The notes under the pieces: generated by a model | Told to the model about the DNA's origin: nothing | Seen by the model: only the letters and a program-made list of their open reading frames with translations | Database searches by the model: none | Made by a program: the position numbers and the translations under genes | Origin: Prorocentrum cordatum | Taxonomy: Eukaryota > Sar > Dinophyceae > Prorocentrales > Prorocentraceae | Direction of reading: 5' to 3' | NCBI GenBank assembly: GCA_963575745.1 | Contig: CAUYUJ010019370.1 | Span: forward strand, 42,001-106,000 | Length of the DNA stretch: 64,000 nt | In this document: in pieces, positions 53,401 to 63,570 of the stretch | Numbering within the stretch: position 1 is the stretch's first letter | Layout: each line of letters starts with the position of its first letter

Positions 53401-54141
53401 GAGAGCCCCGCGCTGTCCAAAGAGGACGCGCCGGGGAGCGACGGCGGGCACAGGCCCGAAGGCGAATGCCAGCGAAAGGGGCCCTTCCCCACGTGCCACA
53501 AGACTGCGTCTGCCTTGGCCGCCGGGCGCGATCCGACCCCCGCCCGGCGGCCAACCATGCGGCCTGCATTCCCTTGCAAAACCCCGCCGGGCGCGCAGTC
53601 GGAGCTGTCGCGAGCAGATCGCGAGCCCTCCAGCCAGGACAAGGAGGCCGGAGACCTGCGGCCAGGATTCACGGCGGCACCAAAGGCCCGACCCGCGCCA
53701 ATGGCCAGAGCCCAAGCGCCCCGACACGGGACAACAGCTGCACAAAACAGGAATCAAAAACATCCAGTGGGACCTCCCCGGGGAGACACCCGGCGACGCG
53801 ATAAGACGACTCCAAGTCGCACTGGGGCCAATGTTTACTGGCACCTGGCACGCTTTCGCCAAGCGGCAGTCCGTGCCCCCGGCGGCAAGGGCGCGCTCGA
53901 CCCGCTTCGGCACGACCCGCAAACCTGCCACCTCTTCCAGGAATCCTTCCGCAGCCACAAGTGCGACGTACGGGTCGTCAGCGACGCGCTGAGCCTAGAC
54001 GTCGACTGGGCTCGGCCGTGGCAGCTGCGCCCGGGTCGGAGCGGCGGAGTGAGCAGCGATTGCCACGCGGCAAAGGGCCGCCCGAACAACCAGGGCCCCC
54101 AAAAGCGCCAAAAACGGTGGTGGGCCGTCTCCCCACAGTAG
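50416..54141 (+). CDS. 1241-codon chimeric open frame
   Basis: A single frame stays open across the whole retroposed region. It is out of frame with the PPR-like units (50507-52010), giving an artefactual Ala/Arg/His-rich translation there. It is in frame with the LHC fragment (52110-52510), a Ser/Gln-rich CAG stretch and a Pro/Ala/Arg-rich tail. Over the first half the length reflects GC-rich DNA with few stops. Whether the 52.0-54.1 kb part is translated is unknown. Confidence 0.2.
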   Translation: MAGLRPSVLGLPARGGARGVRPPPRPRSLGHGVALGAAAAAAARRRPLRRRRRPGRPAAAAARRGPWLPRRCRRRRAAAAAAAAAAAAVAAAGRGETAAAAGAVARAAALGPAAAAAAARARRLPPAAAAAGAAAPAAGLPAAAAFGAGAAARAGPAGGGGLPAEALAAAAAAAAGFAGHEAGAQHHLLRHPEQLTREGQALAVAAGRGAGERDPGREAGAQHHHVRHCEQRVRDEQALAAATDSGAANRGPGREAEAHVHQLWHGEQRMREEQASAVAADSAAAGRDCGREAGAHHHRQRHWDERVRKEQAAEAAAGCGAAERDCGREAGAQHRLRHCEEHVREEQASAAAAGCGAAERDCGREAGSQHHHVRRCEQRVREEESLAVVADSGAAERDGGRAGGAQHHHRLHPEQLVREGRARAVTVGNGVAERDGGRAAGAQHHRLQRPEQSVREEQALAETANKGAAERDGGRAAGAQHHPLQRPDQRVREEQALAVAAGNGTAERDGSSGAEAQHHHSGHPGQRVREEQVFAVAAVLEDQSADITAAARNFAFAVLTSSAPVAGIANGRLARLAVLGMFLQDCRIGPAQGDGALCTGSPLRAFKFESELGVQGPSGLWGPAGCAADGCAENIVHQWQAELKNGRVGMLATVGYVAPDIAGKLPKSPSADLEFADIPRGLVVPPKVPAAAWAQIVAPGADARDLDTHNDISEHSSSSSNAPPPAPLTDDDAPEGNREAVDEAEEVVVEEVQERCRHQQRSSSSNRVSAAAAAGQQQQQPQQQGSSNSCSNCRSGCSSSNRTQQQLRQQQQGSSSSNSTPQGGGHEAEVMIPPPASLSDDDVPVGNREAVACSDQCTAHATPPPPPFRQHQQGKGKERGGTAEAAEAAEAAEHPPQNNQSGSSPPGAPRAQQGGRGATIQTQDSEAIRWLVGRNHFANIRPPSPVSEPLTDGEPQAPSPAAQGTAGKAARAPAMKAAPPSARAPSAASGAPETGESPALSKEDAPGSDGGHRPEGECQRKGPFPTCHKTASALAAGRDPTPARRPTMRPAFPCKTPPGAQSELSRADREPSSQDKEAGDLRPGFTAAPKARPAPMARAQAPRHGTTAAQNRNQKHPVGPPRGDTRRRDKTTPSRTGANVYWHLARFRQAAVRAPGGKGALDPLRHDPQTCHLFQESFRSHKCDVRVVSDALSLDVDWARPWQLRPGRSGGVSSDCHAAKGRPNNQGPQKRQKRWWAVSPQ
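50507..52010 (+). pseudogene. Retroposed PPR-repeat protein, broken
   Basis: From ATG 50507, 114 nt after the leader relics, an Arg/Ala/Pro-rich leader (plausible organelle-targeting peptide) runs into about nine degenerate helical repeats of 36-37 residues. The consensus resembles ALLSEMVVAKLEPNIITY plus AVNSACEKSRRWQ, close to dinoflagellate pentatricopeptide repeats (35 residues), which bind organelle RNA. Stops fall at 50999-51001, 51335-51337, 51689-51691 and 51695-51697; the first two replace the codon expected for Ser/Ala-Cys (TGC to TGA). Intronless, leader-tagged and nonsense-ridden: a processed pseudogene. Confidence 0.7.
52110..52510 (+). pseudogene. LHC (acpPC) polyprotein junction fragment
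   Basis: Reads IANGRLARLAVLGMFLQDC, SPLRAFKFESELGVQGPSG, then WQAELKNGRVGMLATVGYV and ADLEFADIPRGLVVPPKVPA ending in AWAQIV. NGRLA-x-x-A-x-x-GMF is the third helix of one light-harvesting unit and E-L-K-x-G-R-x-x-M-L-A the first helix of the next, with the usual linker between. Dinoflagellate LHC proteins are made as such tandem polyproteins. Only one junction is present: no chlorophyll-binding helix 2, no transit peptide. GC3 is high and the frame unbroken, so the loss is recent or the piece was captured into another gene. Confidence 0.7.
52560..52985 (+). repeat. (CAG)n tract between two 55-bp repeats
   Basis: 52570-52640 and 52909-52975 share CCCCGCWYCGTTGWCAGAYG and GGGGAATCGAGAGGCGGT. 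Between them CAG/CAA triplets encode Gln/Ser-rich sequence. Confidence 0.8.
53670..53998 (+). other. Possible coding fragment
   Basis: One frame reads KRPDTGQQLHKTGIKNIQWD and PGETPGDAIRRLQVALGPMF before a stop at about 53991. It is more protein-like than the long overlapping frame. No family recognised. Confidence 0.2.
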
Positions 54142-54540
54142 CCTTGCTGCCCCCCTCGTGGCATCGCTCACACGGGGATCAGGTGCGTGGAGGGTGGTCA
54201 CTGGCAGCAGGCCCGTCGCTGCCCTGCCAAACGCGGCCTGCGGAAGGGATATTGTCTGTGCGCGACGTGTCCCGACTTCTGTTTCGTGCAGAACTTCTAT
54301 TTCTTCCTCTTGGCTGTTGTCTACGTGCTGCGCGTGTGGCTATACCGTCGACTTCAGTGTTTTTCTCTTCTGTCTGCGTGCTGTGGGTGTGGCTATGCCG
54401 TAGAGAGTCTGGTATCCTACTTTGAGATCCACCATCTCTGTTGACTACGTGTTGTACACCGTACTCATCAGCGCGATTGGGGGTCACTTTCTCTATCTCT
54501 CTCGGTTCTGTCGAGCTGCTGTCGGACGTGCCGAGCATCT
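53999..54540. other. No gene recognised
   Basis: Includes two diverged copies of a TGTGGCTATACCGTCGA / TGTGGCTATGCCGTAGA stretch (54340, 54390). Confidence 0.35.
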
Positions 54541-55480
54541 CCCTGAGAACGGACTGCAGTGTGCACGGACTGCGCGTCCCGCGGGTTCTCCTGTGGCCTG
54601 CGTCGTGGCGCCGGGCTCCCTGGGGGGCCGCCGCCGGTCCCGGGTCCGCCCTCTGTGGCTCTGGTACTCTTGCATCCCGTTTCTGTCGGGCAGCGGCGGT
54701 GGTGGCACCGCCCTCTCCAGCGGGGTCCACATGTGCCGGCGCACTGCCGGGGTGTCCCTGCTGCTTTCCACCCCCCACCGTGTAATCTGTGTTCTGCGGC
54801 TTTCGGCTGCGCCCCCCCCCCCGCAGGAGGGCGAGGGGGAACAACAATGGACCGTTGGACAAGAGGTACAGTGCAGAAGTGTGGACTCAGCGGCGGCAGT
54901 GTGAAAGGTCTGCGTGTCCCGCGGGTCCTTCTGTGGCTTGCATCCTGGCGCCAGGCTCCCTGGGGGGCCGCCGCTGGCCCCGGGCCCGCCCTCTGTGGCT
55001 CGGGTACTCTTGCATCCCGTTTCTGTCGGTCAGCGGCGGCAGCAGCGCCGCCCTCTCCAGAGTGGCCCACTCGTGCCGGCGCACTGCCGGGATGTCCCTG
55101 CTGCTTTCCACCCCCCACCGTGTACCTGTGTTCTGCGGCTTTCGGCTGCGCCCCCCCCCTGCAGGAGGCCGAGGTTGAACTACAATGGACCGTTGGATTG
55201 GACTAGAGGTGCATTGCAGAAGTCTGGGCTCAGCGGCTGCAGTGGGAACGGACTGCGTGTCCCGCGGGCTCTCCTGTGGCTTGCATCCTGGCGCCGGGCT
55301 CCCTGGGGGGCCGCCGCTCGTCCCGGGTCCGCCCTCTGTGGCTCTGGTATACTCTTACATCCCGTTTCTGTCGGTCAGCGGTGGCGGTGGTGCCACCCTC
55401 TCCAGCGTGGTCCACATGTGCCGGCGCGCTGCCGGGATCCCTGTCCTGATCCCAGTTCCGCACGCGCCTCCCTCCTCCCC
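54541..55480 (+). repeat. ~346-bp tandem repeat, 2.7 units
   Basis: Units start near 54560, 54911 and 55253 with CTGCGYGTCCCGCGGG. Each contains GGCGCCRGGCTCCCTGGGGG, TGCATCCCGTTTCTGTCGG and, in the first two, GCGGCTTTCGGCTGCGCCCC. Confidence 0.9.
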
Positions 55481-56290
55481 CCGCAAGGGGTCAGGCCGCG
55501 AGTGCGAAGCTCCAGCAGCAGGTTCCCCCCATCCCCAGAGGCCGATCGTGAAGTTCTGTGCGTGGATGCTCTGTGTATTGATATCCGTGATCTGCGGGTT
55601 TCGGCTGCGCCCCCACTACTCTTCTTCTCATTCGCAACGTCTCTGCGGCTTTCGGCTGCGCCCCCCTCCGTCGACAGAGATTGCATCAGACGCAGAGGAA
55701 CGACCAACGGTTCTACAGAGGTCGCCCTGGCACGTCAGCGAGCAGCCTGCGACCGGCGCAGCCCAGCAGGTTGGCAGCCTCCAGCCACCTGTGCGCCCTG
55801 GCGTCAGAGGCAGACGGCTTCTACATGGACTGCGCGGTGGTGTTGAGTGGAGGTGGCCGTCCTCCATTCACATGAGGGTTGGCTCCGTCGAGCGGCCCCG
55901 CTTCGAGTGTTTCAGTCTACGCGTCCCGAGCCTTGGCGGCGCCCCCTCCTTCTCCTCCTTCTCCTCCTCCTCCTCCTCCTCTTCCGTCATTCGCAATGCC
56001 TCTGCGGCTTTCGACTGCGTCCCCCCCCGTTCAATTGGGAAGTCTGCATCGGACGCTGAAGAGTGTCCGCCCTGAGACCTGCCCAGGAAGTTTCGGTCCC
56101 TCATCGCCGTCCCAACCACGGTTCTGCTACAAGGACGCAGTGGTATGTCAGCACGCCGCTAGCGAACAGTGCAGCTCTGCTGCTCGACAGCAGACAGCCA
56201 CCTGTATGCCCTGGCGGCGGAGGCATCCGGCTGCTGCATGGGCAGCGTGGAGGTGGTGATTGGCTGTGGTTGTCCTCCATGCACATGGTG
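55481..56290. repeat. CTTTCGGCTGCG-containing diverged repeats
   Basis: CGGCTTTCGGCTGCGCCCCC words recur at 55595, 55645 and (diverged) 56005, with a TCC patch at 55950-55985. No gene. Confidence 0.55.
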
Positions 56291-57000
56291 AGTGGCTTCG
56301 TCAAGCGAGCGACCCCGCCTCGAGTGGTTCAGCCTTCTGCGGTCCAAGTTCGCGTCGCACTTCTCGGCGCAGCCACAGAGCAGCCCCCGCTACCAGCCTC
56401 GTCAGTACTTTACATCGTTATGACCCCACTGCGTGAGTCGGATACGATGCGCAGGCTGGAGGTGGCTCAGCCTCGTGAGCGCGCACCAGTAGTCTTCTCT
56501 ACCGGACGGCGCTCTGACGCGGACCAGCCGCACTTTTGCAAGTGTGCGGCCCTGCATTGAGTGGTTCAGCCTTCTGCAGTGCGTGGTCGCCTCTTCAGAG
56601 CAGCCCGGGCCACCAGCTCTCGTCAGTACTTTGCATCGTTGTGCCCCCGAACCGCGTGAGTCGGAGACAACGTGCGCGCGCTGGCTACCGGCTGGAAGTG
56701 TGGGTCGCGCGCGGCCGTCAGCCATGCATTCGGTGACACCCGTTGTTTGGCTTCGTCAGGGAGCGGCCCTGCATTGACTGGTCCAGCCTTCTGCAGTTCG
56801 TGGTCGTTCCCCCTGCAGAGCAGTCTGCAACCAGCCCCCGTCAGTTCTTTGCATCGTTTGGCCCCCGGACAGCGAGAGTCGGATACGATGTGCACGCGCT
56901 GGCTTGGCTGGAGGTGGCGCAGCCTCGTGAGCGCACACCAGTGGTCTTCCTCTACTGCATGGCGCTTCGATTCGGATCAGCTGCGCCTCAGATTCAGTGA
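56291..57000 (+). repeat. ~225-bp tandem repeat, 3 units
   Basis: Units contain TGGTTCAGCCTTCTGC (56323, 56562, diverged 56778), CAGTACTTTRCATCGTT and GAGTCGGATACGATG. Confidence 0.85.
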
Positions 57001-57275
57001 GCCTTGATGAGTCAGGCCTCCTTCGCCGCACCATCGTTTACTCGTGGTGCTGCAGTGAGCCTGTGGTAGTCGTTCGCTCTCGCTCTCTCCCCCCTCCCCC
57101 TTTCGTCGCTCTCTCCCCCTCCCCCCTCCGTTCCTGGCCCCGCCGAGTGTGGTTCGGCTGGAGGTTGGCGCCGAAAGGGCGATTTTTCCCTCCCGTTCCG
57201 CCGCCGGTCGCCGCGCCTGCGTCCCCACCTGCTGGAATTTCTGGGCCGGTTTCCTGCCGACGCAGTATGCGTCTT
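57001..57275. other. No gene recognised
   Basis: Pyrimidine-rich patch at 57075-57130. Confidence 0.35.
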
Positions 57276-57650
57276 AATGAGGGTCATGCTCTTGGAGCGT
57301 TCTTGGGCGTTCGTGGGGCCGTCTTGGGGCTTTCTCGGTCCTCTCTTGGGGCCCTCGTGGGCCCTCTTGGAGCTGTCTGGAGGCTTCAGAAGGCCATCGG
57401 AAGCGAAAGGGCGAGAAGGCACAAACCATTGAATTTCCCAAGGTTTTTGAAGGATGCAGGCCTGTTGGCGGCCTCTTGGGGAGGCTTTGTGGCCACTTCG
57501 AGCGGTCTTGGGTCTTCTTGGAATGTTTTAGGAACCATATTGAGCCATCTTGGGGCTATCTTGGGCCGACTTGGAAGTCATTTTGGGCTTTGTGAGGTCC
57601 TCTTGGAGCCGTCTTGGGCCATATTCTTGGATGCTCTGACCGCTCGAGGG
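57276..57650 (+). repeat. Family C unit
   Basis: GGGGCCGTCTTGGGGC words and a diverged A-rich block near 57415-57450, as in arrays A and B. Confidence 0.75.
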
Positions 57651-57699
57651 GCGCCCCGTCCAGGTCCAGGGGAGGGGGTCGCGGGAGGGGTCAAGACCC

Positions 57700-57854
57700 C
57701 CTCCCCGCCCGCAAGCCGTCTCGCTCACTCCCACCCGCTCCCCCAACACATACGTAGCACCCGAGTCTGGCCCGAGCCTGAGCATGTTCAGCAGTCGTCT
57801 TTTGATGGGCAGCTACTGGGGGCCAATCCGCTGCCGCCGCCGCCGCCGCCGCCT

Positions 57855-57885
<31 letters not shown>

Positions 57886-58563
57886 TGCTTGCCGCCGCCG
57901 CCTGCCGCCGCCGCCCGCCGCCGCCGCCCGCCGCCGCCGCCGCCGGCCGCCGCCGTCGCCGCCGCCGCTGTCGCCACCGTCGCCGCCGCCGCAACCGCCG
58001 CCGCCGCCACTGCCGCCGCCCCCCGCTGCCAAACCGCGCCGCCGCCGCAGCCGCCGCCGCTACCGCCACCGCCGCGCCGCCGCCGCCGCCGCCGCAGCCG
58101 CCGCAGCCGCCGCCGCCGCCGCCGCAGCCGCTGCAGCCGCCGCCACCGCCGGCAAATGTACAATGTATTGTTTTTTGTCAGGGATGGTGGGGGGGCCGCT
58201 CGGGTTGGCTGCGCATGTTCCGAATTTGGAGGCAGAGTGTGGTTTGCATTGTTTTTTACAAGGAATGGTGGGGGGGTGTGTCATGGACCTTGGTTGGCCC
58301 CCAGTCGCCTGGGGGAGGGGGTGTTTACTAATAGGGAACAGTGATCAAGACTCCCTCCCCGACCGCAGGCCGTCTCGCTCACTCCCACCCGCCTGGCCCG
58401 AACCTCAGCATATTCAGCGCCGCCGCCGTCGCCGCCGCCGGCGCCGCGCCGCTCGCCGCCGCCGCCCGCCGCCGCCCGCCGCCGCCGCCGCCCCCGCTGC
58501 CAAATCGCCGCAGCCGCTGCCGCCACCGCCGCCGCCGCCGCCGCAGCCGCCGCCGCCCACGCC

Positions 58564-58594
<31 letters not shown>

Positions 58595-61010
58595 CAACCG
58601 CCGCCGCCGCCGCCAAGAGTACGCTTTATTGTTTTTGACAGGGATGGTGAGGGGAGGCCGCACCAGGTTGGTTGCGCATGCTCCGAATTTGGAGGCAAAG
58701 TGTGTTTTGTATGGTTTTTTTACTAGGGATGGTGGGGTGGGACCCTCATGCTTCCTGGTTGGCTACCAGTCGCCTGGGGGAAGGGGTGTTTATTAATAGG
58801 GAGCAGTGATCAAGCTACCCACCCGCCCGCAAGCCGTCTAGCTCACTCCCACCCGCCCTTCCAACACATAAGTAACACCCGAGCCTGAGCATGTTCAGCG
58901 GTCGTCTTCGGATGGACAGCTACTGGGGACCAAAACCGACCCCAGGTGCGCGACGCTTGGGCGAGGTGCGCCACGCGTGCCAGGCGCGCCACGCGCGCCA
59001 GGAACCCCTGGGGCCCGAACGTGCCAGGCACGCCTGGTGCGCCAGATGCGCAACATGCTCCGAGTGCGCCAGGTGTGCCGCACAATCCAGCCGCGCCAGG
59101 TGCGCCACGTTCGGGGCACGTGCAGAGTGCGTCAGGTGCACCCGCGCACGTGACAGCACACATTTGGAAACATGTCGGCCCCCACCATCTGTGTCGAAAA
59201 CCAATGCCCATCATTGCTTCTGGTGGGCCTGCGCACTGATCGCGGGATGGCCGCGCATGGTCCAGATTTCGCCGCGAGGTGGATGTTCTATTGTTTGTTG
59301 TCAGGGATGACAGCCCTGCGCGCAGCAGGCAATATGCTGACACCCCTGGCGTCCATGCCAAAACAATACAAAGTGCTCGCGGGCCTCACGAACATGACTG
59401 AAGACTTTGCCCCGAAGTGTACTTTGTATTGTTTTTTGTCAGGGATGGTGGGGGTAGGCCACATCGGGTTGGCCGCGCATGCTCCACATGTGGAGGCAGG
59501 GTGTGGTTTGTATTGTTTTTGAAAGAGATAGTGGGGGGCGGGTCGCCATGGTGTCCTCATGGTTCCTGGTTGGACGCCGGTCGCCTGGGGGAGGGGGTGC
59601 ACACTAATCGGGCACAGTGATCAAGACACCCCCTAGATAGCAAGCCGTCTAGCTCACTCCCACCCGCCCTCCCAAGATATAAGCAACACCCGAGCCTGTT
59701 CATGTTCAGCGGTCGTCTTTGGATGGACAGCCATTGGGAATCAAATCTGACCCCATGCTCGCTGGGGCGAGGTGCGCCACGCGTGCCAGGCGCGCCAGGC
59801 GCGCCAGGCACCCCTGGGGCCCGAGCGTGCCAGGCACGCCTGGTGCGCCAGATGCGTCACGTGCCTCCGAGTGCGCCATGTCTGCCGCCTACTCCAGCCG
59901 CGCCAGATGCGCCGCGTCCGAGGCATGTACAGAGTGTGTCAGGTGCGTCTGCGCACGTGACAGCACACATCGGGAAACATGTCGACCCCCACCACCCTTC
60001 TCGAGAACTAATGCCAATCATTGTGTCTGGTGGGCCTGCGCACAGCAGGTGCAGGTCATACGCCACCACTTGGCAGTGATCGCGGGGCGGCCGCGCATGA
60101 TCCAGATTTAGCCTCGAGGTGCATGTTGTATTGTTTTTTGTTGGGGATGACAGCCCTGCGCGCAGCAGACGATATGCTGACACCCCCGGCGTCCCTGTCA
60201 AACAACAATACAAAGTGCTCGTGGGCCTCACGAACGTGACGCCAGAGTATGCCCCAAAGTGTACTCTGTATAGTTTTTGACAGGGATGGTGGGGGGGGGC
60301 GCATCGGGTTGGCCGCGCATGCTCCAAAATGTGGAGGCAGGGTGTGGTTTGTATTGTTTTTGACAGGGATGGTGGGGGGTGCTCTTATGGTGTCCTCATG
60401 GTTCCTGGTTGGACGCCGGTCGCCTGGGGGAGGGACAGTGATCAAGACATCCTCCAGATAGCAAGCCGGCTTGCTCACTCCCACCCGCCATCCCAACACA
60501 TACGTAATGCCCGAGCCTCAGCATGTTCAGCGGTCGTATTTGAACGGACAGCTACTGGGGACCCAAACAGAGCCCATGTGTGCGACGCTGAGGCGAGGTG
60601 CGCCACGCGTGCCAGGCGCGCCACGCGCGCCAGGAACCCTTGGGGCCCGAGCGTGCCAGGCACGACTGGTGCGCCAGATGCGCCACGTGCCTCCGAGTGC
60701 GCTAGGTCTGCCGCATACTCCAGCCGCGCCAGGTGCGCCACGTTCGAGGCACGTGCAGAGAGTGTCAGGTGCGCCTGCGAACGTGACACCACACATCGGG
60801 AAGCATGTCGGCCCACCATCCCTGTCGAAAACCAATACCCATCATTGTGTCTGGTGGGCCTGCGCACAGCGGGCCATACACCACCACCCCCGCCGTCCCT
60901 GTCAAAAATCATTTGAGAATGATCGCGGGGTGGCCGCGCATGATCCAGATTTTGCCGCGAGGTGCATTTTGTATTGGAGTGGCCTGACGGTCGGTGCCGC
61001 CGGCCCTGAT
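57700..61010 (+). repeat. Family G tandem array, 5 units
   Basis: Units start near 57715, 58369, 58833, 59644 and 60464 with GCCGTCTMGCTCACTCCCAC. All have a GCATGTTCAGC-type stretch and TTGTATTGTTTTTGACAGGG-type cores. Units 1-2 carry (CCG)n at 57826-58150 and 58409-58615. Units 3-5 instead carry a GCGCCACGCGTGCCAGGC minisatellite (58965-59120, 59770-59920, 60590-60745). Confidence 0.9.
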
Positions 61011-61017
61011 CGAAGGG

Positions 61018-61041
61018 GCTAGGAGGGGGAGGAGGAAGCGA

Positions 61042-61072
<31 letters not shown>

Positions 61073-61280
61073 GGACGAGGAGAAGGAGGACAGGGACGAG
61101 GACGAGGAGGAGGAGGGGGAGGAGGGAGCAGGAGGAGGAGGTGGTGGAGGAGGAGGAGGAGGATGAGGAGGATGAATAGGAGGAGGTGGAGGAGGAAGAG
61201 GAGGAAGGAGAAGGAGGAGGAGGAGAGAGGAGGGAGGAGGAGGAGGAGGAGGAGGAGGAGGAGGAGGAAAAGGGGGAGGA
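61018..61280 (+). repeat. GGA-rich tract
   Basis: (GGA)n with GAC/GAT variants. Confidence 0.95.
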
Positions 61281-61607
61281 GGGTGAGGACGAGAACCTCC
61301 TTGCGACGGCCTCCTGGCTTTCTCGAAGGCTGCCCAGGGGAGTCGGATTTTTTTTTGGGGGGGCCCCGGGTCCCCCCCGGGTCTCCCCGGGACCCCCCCG
61401 GGTCCGGCCCCCCCCCCGCCCACACCCCCCCCGCACCGGGGAAGGGAAAAGGGAAGGGGCGCTTCCCTTCGACGTATTGACGACGTTCAATCAATTGCTT
61501 GGCATGGCATGTGCAACTAAGAGGACTCAGCTGACGGAGAGCGGGAGAACGGTGAGTTGAAGCTGGATGCGGCAGGAAAGAAAGCACGACGCGAACGGAT
61601 AAGCCCC
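61281..61607. other. C-rich block, no gene
   Basis: CCCCCCGGGTC-rich stretch at 61355-61450, then mixed sequence. Confidence 0.4.
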
Positions 61608-61930
61608 TCACACACGCCGACAGGGTGGGCGGATTATGTTTTGTCATGGATGGTAGCCCTGCGCGCAGCAGGCAATATGCTGACACCCCCGCCGTCCGTG
61701 CCAAAAAATAATGCAAAGTGCTCGTGGGCCTCACGAACATTTTTTAGACAGGGATGATGGGGGGGCGCATCGGGTTGGTTGCGCATACGCCAAATGTGGA
61801 GGCAGAGTGCGTTGTGTATTGTTTTTTTGAAAGGGATGGTGTGGGGGGGGAGCATGATTCCTGGCTGGCTGCCGGTCGCCTAGAGGAGAGGGGATACATA
61901 TTAATAGCGAGCAGTGATAAACCCCTCCCC
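61608..61930 (+). repeat. Family G 3' fragment with hairpin-like head
   Basis: Starts CACACACGCCGACAGGGTG then GGCGGATT, a loose version of the array-end hairpin, and continues with family G cores (AATGCAAAGTGCTCGTGGG; GACAGGGATGATGGGG). Confidence 0.65.
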
Positions 61931-61954
61931 GCAGGGGAAGAAGGGGGTTGGAAG

Positions 61955-62075
61955 AGGAGCCTCCCTAAGGGGCCTTTCGGAGGCGTGCGATGCGGAGGCC
62001 TTTCGGAGGCCTGCGGAGGCCTTTTGGAGGCCTTTGGAGGGGCCTTCGAGGGGTCTTCGGAGGCCTTCCAGGTCG
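61955..62075 (+). repeat. GGCCTTTCGGAGGCCT minisatellite
   Basis: About seven 14-17-bp units, self-complementary in part (AGGCCTTTCGGAGGCCT). Confidence 0.85.
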
Positions 62076-62685
62076 CCCTCATCGTCCGCGTCCGCTTCAT
62101 CGTCGTCGTTTGTCGTCGTCGTCGCCGTCGCTGTCAGCGTCGGCGGTTGTCGACGCCGTCCGTCGTTAGCTTCGTCGTCATTGTCGGTCGATCATCGTCA
62201 TCGTCGGTCCTCGCTGTCGTCGCCGTTGTCACATTCTTTGCGGTCGTCGTTTACTTCGTCGTCTTCGGCGACGCTGTCGTCGTCCTTATCGTCGTAGTCG
62301 TTGTCACCGCCGTCGCCTTCGGAGGTCTGCGATGGTTTCCGTGCCTGGAATTTTAGTCCAGGGCCGTGGTCGTCGTCATCGTCGTCGTCGTCGTCGCTAT
62401 CGTCGTTGTCCTCGCCGTCGCTGAATTTTCGTAGTGTCACCGTTGGTATTTCACGCCGTCGTCAACGTCGCCGCTGTTGTTAGCGTCGTCGTCGTCGTCG
62501 TTAACGTCGGCGTCGTTTACATCAACGTAATCTTGTTTTTAATGTTCAGAGGCGTTGTCAACGTCGTCGCTGTCAATGCTAATATCGTCGTGGTGTTTAA
62601 CGTCGTCGTCGTCGTCGTCTCCGTCGTCATCGTCGTCGTCGTCGTAGTCGTAGTCGTCGTCGTCGTCGTCGTCGTTCTCATTGCA
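62076..62685 (+). repeat. (GTC)n-rich degenerate tract
   Basis: GTC/GTT/GCC triplets with breaks near 62320-62365 and 62520-62560. Confidence 0.9.
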
Positions 62686-62944
62686 TCTCTCCTCCTGTTG
62701 CTGCTTCTGCTGTTCCTCCTGCTCCTCCCCATCGGTTGCCGAGGAGTGCAGCGAGCTCAGGCGCCGGGTGGACGAGCTTGGCCCGCTTCTTGAGGATGGG
62801 GGGCCGTTGCTACATCCATTGAGGCAAGTCCCCTCCGAACCTTCCCCGCCTCCGCCACAGCCGCCAGTGCCAGCTAGCGTTCGCCATCCTGCGCAACAGC
62901 AGTACAGCTCGAACTCCCAGATGCCACAGCTACTACCACCCTAA
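62686..62944 (+). CDS. Possible terminal exon
   Basis: Frame ending in TAA at 62942-62944. It reads VAEECSELRRRVDELGPLLE, a heptad-like Leu pattern compatible with a short coiled coil, then a Pro-rich stretch and SNSQMPQLLPP. GC3 is moderately high. No family recognised; the upstream edge is unknown. Confidence 0.25.
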
Positions 62945-63570
62945 CGTCATTCGCCCGATCGCGCGCCTCTTTCACTGCATGCATTCGTTGCTGCACGTGC
63001 TCTGTATGCTCTCTCTGCTAGCGAGCCCTCCCCCGAAGGGGTCCCACCTGCGTTCGCCCACCGGGGAAGCACCGGCAGGTCGGTAGGGCATACAGCAGGT
63101 ATGCTTCCGTGCTCGGCCCGCTGGAGCCCATCGGGAGGGTCTGGCGGGCGGGGCACTAAAGCGAGCTTCACAAATTGTGAAGAACTCTCGGGCGAGAGAA
63201 CGACTCCTGACGAGATGGCAGGGAAGTCCTGTGCAAGAGCGCGATGCCTGGGCGCCATTGTCGTTCGCCTTCGATTTCACGCTGTAGTGCCTATGTCACG
63301 CTTGTGCCAGTCTCCGTTCACCCACCAGCGTGGCATCAGCATGAGACCCTTACGGGGCACGCCTGTGTTCGCCCACCCGGGAAGCAGAGCACTCGACCGA
63401 GGGATGCTTGCGTGCTCGGCCTGTGCTACCGTCGAGCGCATTCGCCTTTCATCTGCCGTGCGAAGCTTCTGCCAACCTCGGTTCGCCCGCCGGCTGAGAA
63501 CTGAAGCTCAGGGATTAGGCAGCGGACCTGAGGACACGCCCACTCCGTGCCCAGAGGCACGCTGGCGGAT
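62945..63570 (+). repeat. Spacer with a duplicated GTTCGCCCACC block
   Basis: CCTGYGTTCGCCCACC, GGGAAGCA and GCGTGCTCGGCC-like words occur at 63045-63120 and 63360-63425; a third GTTCGCCC lies at 63480. No gene. Confidence 0.6.
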
